Positions 58,310 to 64,000 of a stretch of 64,000 nucleotides of DNA are shown here, piece after piece. Location of the stretch: positions 21,024,607 through 21,088,606 of the forward strand of contig CM026568.1 in NCBI GenBank assembly GCA_015143295.1, in the 5' to 3' direction. The notes beneath the pieces were generated by a model. It made no database searches. It worked only from the letters and a program-made list of their open reading frames with translations, and was not told where the DNA came from. How positions within the stretch are numbered: the first letter of the stretch is position 1; the number at the start of each line of letters is the position of its first letter. A program made the position numbers and the translations under genes. This stretch comes from Tetracentron sinense. Its lineage: Eukaryota > Streptophyta > Magnoliopsida > Trochodendrales > Trochodendraceae.

Positions 58310-60528
58310 CCCTACGTAAAGTTTGAATACTACTTTAGGGGCTCGGATTCTCTCTCACGAAGCCAGAAATCGGTCTTGGGCAACTATGGAATGTGAGACA
58401 GTTGGCATAAAATGGGGAGAAGTCATTTCATTTTCTCCCCATCCCCACTTGATATCTCTCCCCTCTTTTCTCACATATTTATCACCACATGTTTCATTAT
58501 GTGGGGTGGGGTGGGGTGGGGGGGGGGGAGAAGTCAAAATCATGGACCCCATGATTTTGACTTCCCCACCACTTGTACCCTATTCTATGTTTACCTGAGA
58601 CAAGCCCTTTCTGGCCGGAGACAATCCCAGGCCTATTTAGGAGGTGTGATTTTGAAAACCATTTGTTAAAAAATGTCCAAACAACAAGGGTGTTAGATGC
58701 TTTGGGATTTGGGGTGGTTATCAAACAAAGGTGCTCACAAACAGCTTGAGTTTGGCTCGTTAAAATCTTGAGCTCGTTCGTTTTTTTAATAAACAAGTCG
58801 AGCTCAAGCTTGATTTTTGAGCTCGTTTAGTTGAGCTAAGCTTGATCACACCCCTACTCGACTCGTTAAAAGCTCGGCTCAATTATAAATATAATCAACC
58901 TATTAAAATAGCTAAATATACTTACTTTATTTAAATTCTAAAACTAAGTTTTATTATATACATAATAAAGATTAATAATACATAATGTATTTTACATAAT
59001 AAGAATATGCTTTATAAAATTATAAACTTTTCCTAAAATTTTAGATAACACTTGTAATTTTTTTTTACCTATGCACCGATAATAACATAAAATTTAAACC
59101 TAATAAATAGTTATATTTAATGAATCAAGCCGTTGATGAATTGCTCGAGCTCTTGTAATAAAGTTTGAGGTTGTTTATTTAATAAACAAGTCAAGCTAAG
59201 CTTGCTTTTCTACTTAATAAACAAGCTTGAAGATCCTGATACTCAGCTCGGCTTAATTGATAATAGTGAGCCACATTTGGTATGGATGGCTCCGTGGGTC
59301 TGGTTTGAGTTGGGTTTACTCATAAATTTGTTTATCTATTTTTATTTAATTTAAATGAGTTAGGATTGGGGATTCCCTCATTGTTGGTTTGCAATTTTCA
59401 ATACATTTATACATTTTTATTTAAAAGAGTTGGGTTTAAGATAGATGGTATGTTTGTCGGATTGGTTCTTGAATCCGGCTCTTTTGTAAAGGCCTCTGCA
59501 AGAATTTCTTGTAGAATATGGGAAAGTTTGTCAGTAACCATATTTACAAATCATTTTTGAAAGAAAAGATTGAAAGACCCGTTTTTGGTCATGTTATTTA
59601 GAAAATTGGATACGTATGCACCCTCTGCGAATCTATAAGGAATCCTTGTAAAGGACTCTATAAGAGATCCCAAAATTGGTTCTTGATCCCAATAACCCAT
59701 TGCAGTGATCTGATAGATGGGCTTGCACCATATAGGAATAAACACAAGCTTGAAAAAAGCTTGGATAGTGTTAGTAAAAGCCCAGGTTTTAAAAAAAATA
59801 AAGAGATACTAAATTATGCTATTAAGCAATAGCTGTTAATTAACTAAAAAAACATTACTTCATTATTATGCCATTAGTAGCAATCTTATAATTGTGTAAA
59901 GAAAATCTTTACAAAATTGTTACTTTCTTACTTAATAATTACAAGATTATCAACAACTATATAGTTAAGAGCAATGTCACTTTCCAGTTATATAGTTTTT
60001 ACTATTTTAATACAAGAAGACAAAATAAATGCCGTGGGGATAAAAAGTGTCATACTATTTTGTCTTGTAAAAAATTATGGGAGAGACTGGAAGACCGGAA
60101 AGTGGACCTGCATTGCTCATATACTTAAACGTGGTGTTCTGTCAAAATTTCTTGAAATGAGGCTCCGCCTCATGTTTTAACTCTAATAATATATTGATAA
60201 GGGAAATTGTTATTCCCCAAGGCTAGTGAATTTATGTAATGTTACTAGTATTTTTTAACTCTATGTATAAGAAAGTCAAATTATACTTCTTTTCTTTTGC
60301 AAATGTTTACTTACAAAGACTAAATTACTCTTAACTTTAATGAGTTTGATAATTAATGCAAATGTAAGAGTATCTTTTTGAAAGTTACCAAATTCATTAA
60401 CCTAAGTATACTTTAGCAGGATCCATCGATAAAATTCAGGTGGCTTCTTTCTCCATTCAATTAGATTCATACACAACAATACGCAGGGTGGCCATTGCGC
60501 ACCACTAATTTACTTTCACGATAAGGAA
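58310..60528. other. Unassigned DNA downstream of the GH9 gene
   Basis: A G-rich run (GGGGT)n then G11 lies at 58502-58529, followed by a 15-bp perfect hairpin (58531-58563). 58745-59240 is full of GAGCTCG / AAGCTTG words, a common plant repeat texture. 59550-59750 holds an open minus frame without a known domain. The GH9 3' UTR should lie left of 60529. The short palindrome ATGAGGCTCCGCCTCAT is at about 60156-60172. Confidence 0.4.
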
Positions 60529-62860
60529 TCAAGGATGGGCCGAGAAGTATGCAAGTAGGCCCACCAAAGGTGCATTTATGTACGTCGTAGGCTCCGATTC
60601 TTGGAAGAATGGCCTCGAGTCCGGGAAGGCATCAGAGCTGTTTGGCCCACCAACGACGGCTCCAATATGCACATTAGGGTTAGGATTTGGACTAAGGTAG
60701 TAACGCGAACCGGCCTTGCAGCTAATGTGGGCCGGATGGACCCTAACGGACGGTAGCGAGCTGCCCCTATGGTGTATGCGTTGAGGATAACGTGCGCCAT
60801 ACCCTACCATGTACGACATCTGCAGTGGATTATCACCAAGAATGTAGTCCACCTGGTAGGCCCCACAAATGACAAAAATAAAGTGAGCAAGTACAGTAGT
60901 AAAACCTTACCCCTACCCTAGTTTTTGAAGCGGGTTAGGGTTGCAAGAACCCATCTCTTTTAAACCGTTTTACAAATGGTTCGAGGACAATCATATGCCA
61001 CCACCGCTAATCAAGAACATTCAACCGGTGGGCCATCTCTTACATTGGCAAATGGTCAAAATATCATAACCGTTAACGGAAACAAAGAAAATATAGCCGT
61101 TGGGATGGTCAGATGTAGAGGTGGTCGGTGGTCCTCTATTTAGAATCGAATCAGATGCTGATGGATTGGGTTTGTTCGGTCCATGTTCATGCAAAAAAGC
61201 ATTACCTGCTGTTTGGCCAAACTCTTGAGCTGAGAAGAGGTAGCGGATGTCCCGCCACATGGCACGACTTGATTGGCATGGCTTAGGTAATTAGAGTAAG
61301 CGAGAAGTAGGAAAGATAGCGACGTCACATGCTGCATGTTACTCCCTCCAGCCTTGAATATCAGGCCACCTTTATTTTCATATACCCAAAAAAACAATTA
61401 TCAAAAAACAATAATTACCACCGTATCCGAAAAAAGAATTTTAAGAAACAAAAAAAAGAGAAAAACCTGGAGAGTATTGAACTTGAGGGTGAGAAAATCC
61501 AGGCAAGAGAGAACAAATGAAGGCATCCGCATTCAGCTTAAACGACTTTAAATAGTCGGCCTTACCCATCAAAACTTCCTGTAAAATAAGAAAAGAAATG
61601 AGTGTAAAGGTCATTTTACGAAAACACATTTCCCAAAATTGAAAACAAAACAAGACAAGACAACACAAGACAGGTTTAGAGTTACCTTGGAAATGAGTAC
61701 GTTAATCCCGGCATGCTTATTATCCCAACCAAACTCATTAATAGTATCTCCGGCCCCTAACACCACCTCGTTCCTCAATATATACTCTCTGTACTCGCGC
61801 CTCCTCGATGCTTTATGCAACCACACCGCAGCCCAAAGCAACTCATCCTACAATAATAATATAATATTTATCAAAATCAACGGTTCATTCTTTCCTAATC
61901 TTCAACCAATCCAACGGTGGGGGTTTTAAGTTTAGTCTTGACACCTGGTACCCATTCACGTCACAGTAGAACGGGCAAACGGCAGACCTCAGGCTGCTAC
62001 TGTACGCACCCCGGTGATTGTCAGCAAACTCGAACACCTACACACACAAACGTAACAAAACAAACCCCAAGAACCCAATTTCTCGTGAGATTTTGAAAAG
62101 GCCAGAGAGAGAGAGAGGAAAGATTCGGTGCGACTGTGACGTACCTCAACGGCTCTGTCGAGGAGGAGGCTAGAGTAAGCAGAGTCACGTGATCGGAAGA
62201 CGATGGAGGCCGCTGCTAAAGCTGCAGCAGTCTCGCCTGCCACGTCAGAGCCTGGGTGGGACTGGTCTATTTTGTAGACCGTTCGTAGCGTATCCATGTC
62301 CTCTGGTCTTTCCCAGCAGTTGTGATCTGACAATGGGTCTCCTACCTGAACGTAGATAGTTCCGGACACGGCCGTTGCTTTCAGGAGGTAGTCCGTCGCC
62401 CATTTAACGGCTTTAACGGCGTTCTTCATCTCTGGTCCCATGCTCTTCCCGAAATCTATAATGCTCCACGACAACAATGTTGCCGTGAATGCCATCGGAA
62501 ACCCGAACTTTATGTTGTCTCCGGCGTCGTAGTAACCGCCGGTTAAGTCGACCTGGAAAATGCCGTTAGTTCTTCAGTAACTTGACGGTGAAAATGGAAA
62601 AGAAATGCTAACGTTTTAACAATTGAGCTTACCCCGACTCTGGCTCCGTCATAAACTGCTGAATCCCGGCGCCATTTGACGCGTTGATCCGGTGGGAGCT
62701 TTCCTGACCGTTGGCCTTCGAAGAAGAGAATGCTTTTTCGCAGGGCGTCGTTGTAATCATGGCCGCCGGCGGAAGAAGGACGATGAGCTACGAGAAGCAG
62801 CAGAAGAAAGAGGTGGAGCGCCGGGAAAAATGCCGGAGAGCCGTGAGCTTTTCGCGCCAT
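60529..62860 (-). CDS. GH9B: Endo-beta-1,4-glucanase, glycosyl hydrolase family 9, class B
   Basis: Seven exons: 62860-62633, 62552-62145, 62037-61945, 61847-61686, 61578-61467, 61369-61206 and 60852-60529. All have GT-AG junctions, total 1,491 nt and 496 residues, the usual length of secreted class B enzymes. Residues 1-31 form a signal peptide with a Leu-rich core ([12 protein letters not shown]). GGYYDAGDN at 81-89 supplies the conserved Asp pair. VPCGGTS and a PQRIHHRGS block (H416, R418) form the first family signature. The second signature, from F465 through D467 and E476 to N482-A483, matches its pattern fully, with E476 the expected catalytic acid. There is no membrane anchor or C-terminal carbohydrate-binding module, hence class B. 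It hydrolyses internal beta-1,4-glucan links in the cell wall. No stop, frameshift or transposon breaks the gene. The isoform cannot be named from sequence alone. Confidence 0.95.
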
Positions 62861-62960
62861 TTCTTGCTGAAGGAGTGAGGAAGAAAACCGTCGTCCAAGT
62901 TCTTATGGAAAGCGTTCTTTGGATTCTCCAGGTGAGACCAATGGAAGAGTGACGCATGGA

Positions 62961-64000
62961 GCGCAGTGATTGGTTGAGATCGGATACCGATGCAAGAACA
63001 TGCTTGACTAATTCTGTTACCGGTTCGGACCGGATTGTGATTGCGATAGAGAGAACCGGATTGGGTAATGTGACCGTTGGGACTAAGTTCGGTTATAGGG
63101 GGTTACTGTTTTATGACAGTAGATGAGGGGTACTTTATGTACTGCTAGGTTAGTAGTCAATTGAGGGCTTTAAATGAGGTTGGTACACCCTAGACTGTGC
63201 AAAACCCAAAAAAATAAAAAAAGTTGGTTAATTTAAGGATTTTGCTACCCTTTGCTATCACTCCCTTTTTATTCTTTATAGTTGAGGTCTTCAAGAAGGT
63301 CTTATGCAACATTATGATATCTTAGGTTAGAGTTGGATTCATGGTCCCACAATATCCGGTGTTTAAGGGCTAACCCACTGTGGGATGTGACTATAGATGG
63401 ATAGAGCACGGGCATCATTTTAATGGACATTAAGCTTCGCCCATGAGCTCATATTTCTATGCCTCAAAATGGCAGAAGCCTAGCCCATACAAGACCCACA
63501 TGCATACCAATCCATAGTAAAGAACACACCATGGTTGTATCTCAGTGGTTGTGTATCTTCCCTTTGGGGCGAGGTGTCACGTGAGTTCGAGTATTGGTGT
63601 GACTGTTGAGCGCAAAGCATGAGTGCTAACCCCCTAAACCCTAACCTAGTTAGATAAATGATTTAGGACCTATCAAAAAATAAAGTAGCTAAAATTCTTC
63701 TTTATCATGTGGGTAATCTGGGAGGCATCTCGTGGAGCGAAGGAAAGCATCTCAGTCCCCATTTTCTTCTCACGTGTCCCCTTTACACTTCTTTTAATTG
63801 GGGTTAAGATTCATTGACGCTTACGATTAAAGCATCTAACCTTTTAGAGAAAAATAAAAATAATTGTAATAGTTAAAACTTGTTAACCATAGTTCAAAGG
63901 CAGTTAAAGAGGCTTTGTGAGAGCGAGGAGCAATAGTTCCCTCCTCACCCAAGGAAATGATTATTGCTCCCTAAATAATTAAGGGAAATGATTAACTAAT
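62961..64000. other. Upstream flank of GH9 with SINE-like and MULE-like repeats
   Basis: 62961-63240 presumably contains the GH9 promoter; no clear TATA is assigned. 63530-63640 resembles a tRNA-derived SINE head (TCTCAGTGGTTG and GAGTTCGAGT as A- and B-box-like words). 63770-63935 is one unit of the GGTTAAGATTCAYT family running into TTAACCATAGTTCAAAGGC and GGCTTTGTGAG, the terminal text of the inverted-repeat element at 49188-51559. Confidence 0.45.

Noticed and set aside
59551-59745. Minus frame of 64 residues upstream of GH9 3' end as a LINE fragment
   Set aside because: No RT or endonuclease motif is visible.

Overview
The window is nuclear DNA of a flowering plant. The genes are intron-rich with GT-AG junctions, two plant gene families are represented (PLAC8/PCR cysteine-rich proteins and a GH9 endo-beta-glucanase), and most of the rest is plant-type transposable elements (chromovirus Ty3/gypsy, CACTA, Helitron, Mutator-like and Harbinger-like MITEs, a TRIM). 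I cannot name the species.

Host genes, all on the minus strand: (1) an apparently intact four-exon PCR/PLAC8 gene at 983-1793; (2) a paralogue at 28029-28788 with the same exon structure and a shortened N-terminus; (3) a third paralogue at 38739-40026 that looks like a pseudogene (frameshift, lost splice acceptor, altered Cys motif, MITE in intron 3); (4) a complete seven-exon GH9 endoglucanase at 60529-62860, 496 residues by my splicing. The three PCR genes are an old tandem cluster whose members have been pushed 10-27 kb apart by transposon insertion.

Transposon layout: a non-autonomous Helitron (2448-4295); LTR-like and satellite-like DNA (4.9-13.7 kb) with telomere-like and 28-bp repeats; a decayed Tekay-like chromovirus (16245-25879, minus) whose LTRs each hold nine copies of a 55-bp repeat; five 346-393 bp fold-back MITEs, four with perfect 9-bp target duplications and one with 8 of 9 matching; a 1.2-kb TRIM (30324-31539) with a 5-bp target duplication; a 3.34-kb tandem duplication (31546-38235) carrying CCA-rich tracts; and an 11.3-kb CACTA transposon (42564-53873, target duplication ATA). 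The CACTA contains a broken TNPA/Transposase_24 gene, a 179-bp satellite, and a nested Mutator-like inverted-repeat element that itself hosts a 1.36-kb palindromic retroelement.

I see no previously undescribed molecular machine. The unusual content is structural: the fold-back MITE family, the head-to-head palindromic retroelement, the satellite arrays inside transposons, and the graded decay of the PCR cluster. All splice sites and element ends were read by eye without alignment or transcript data.
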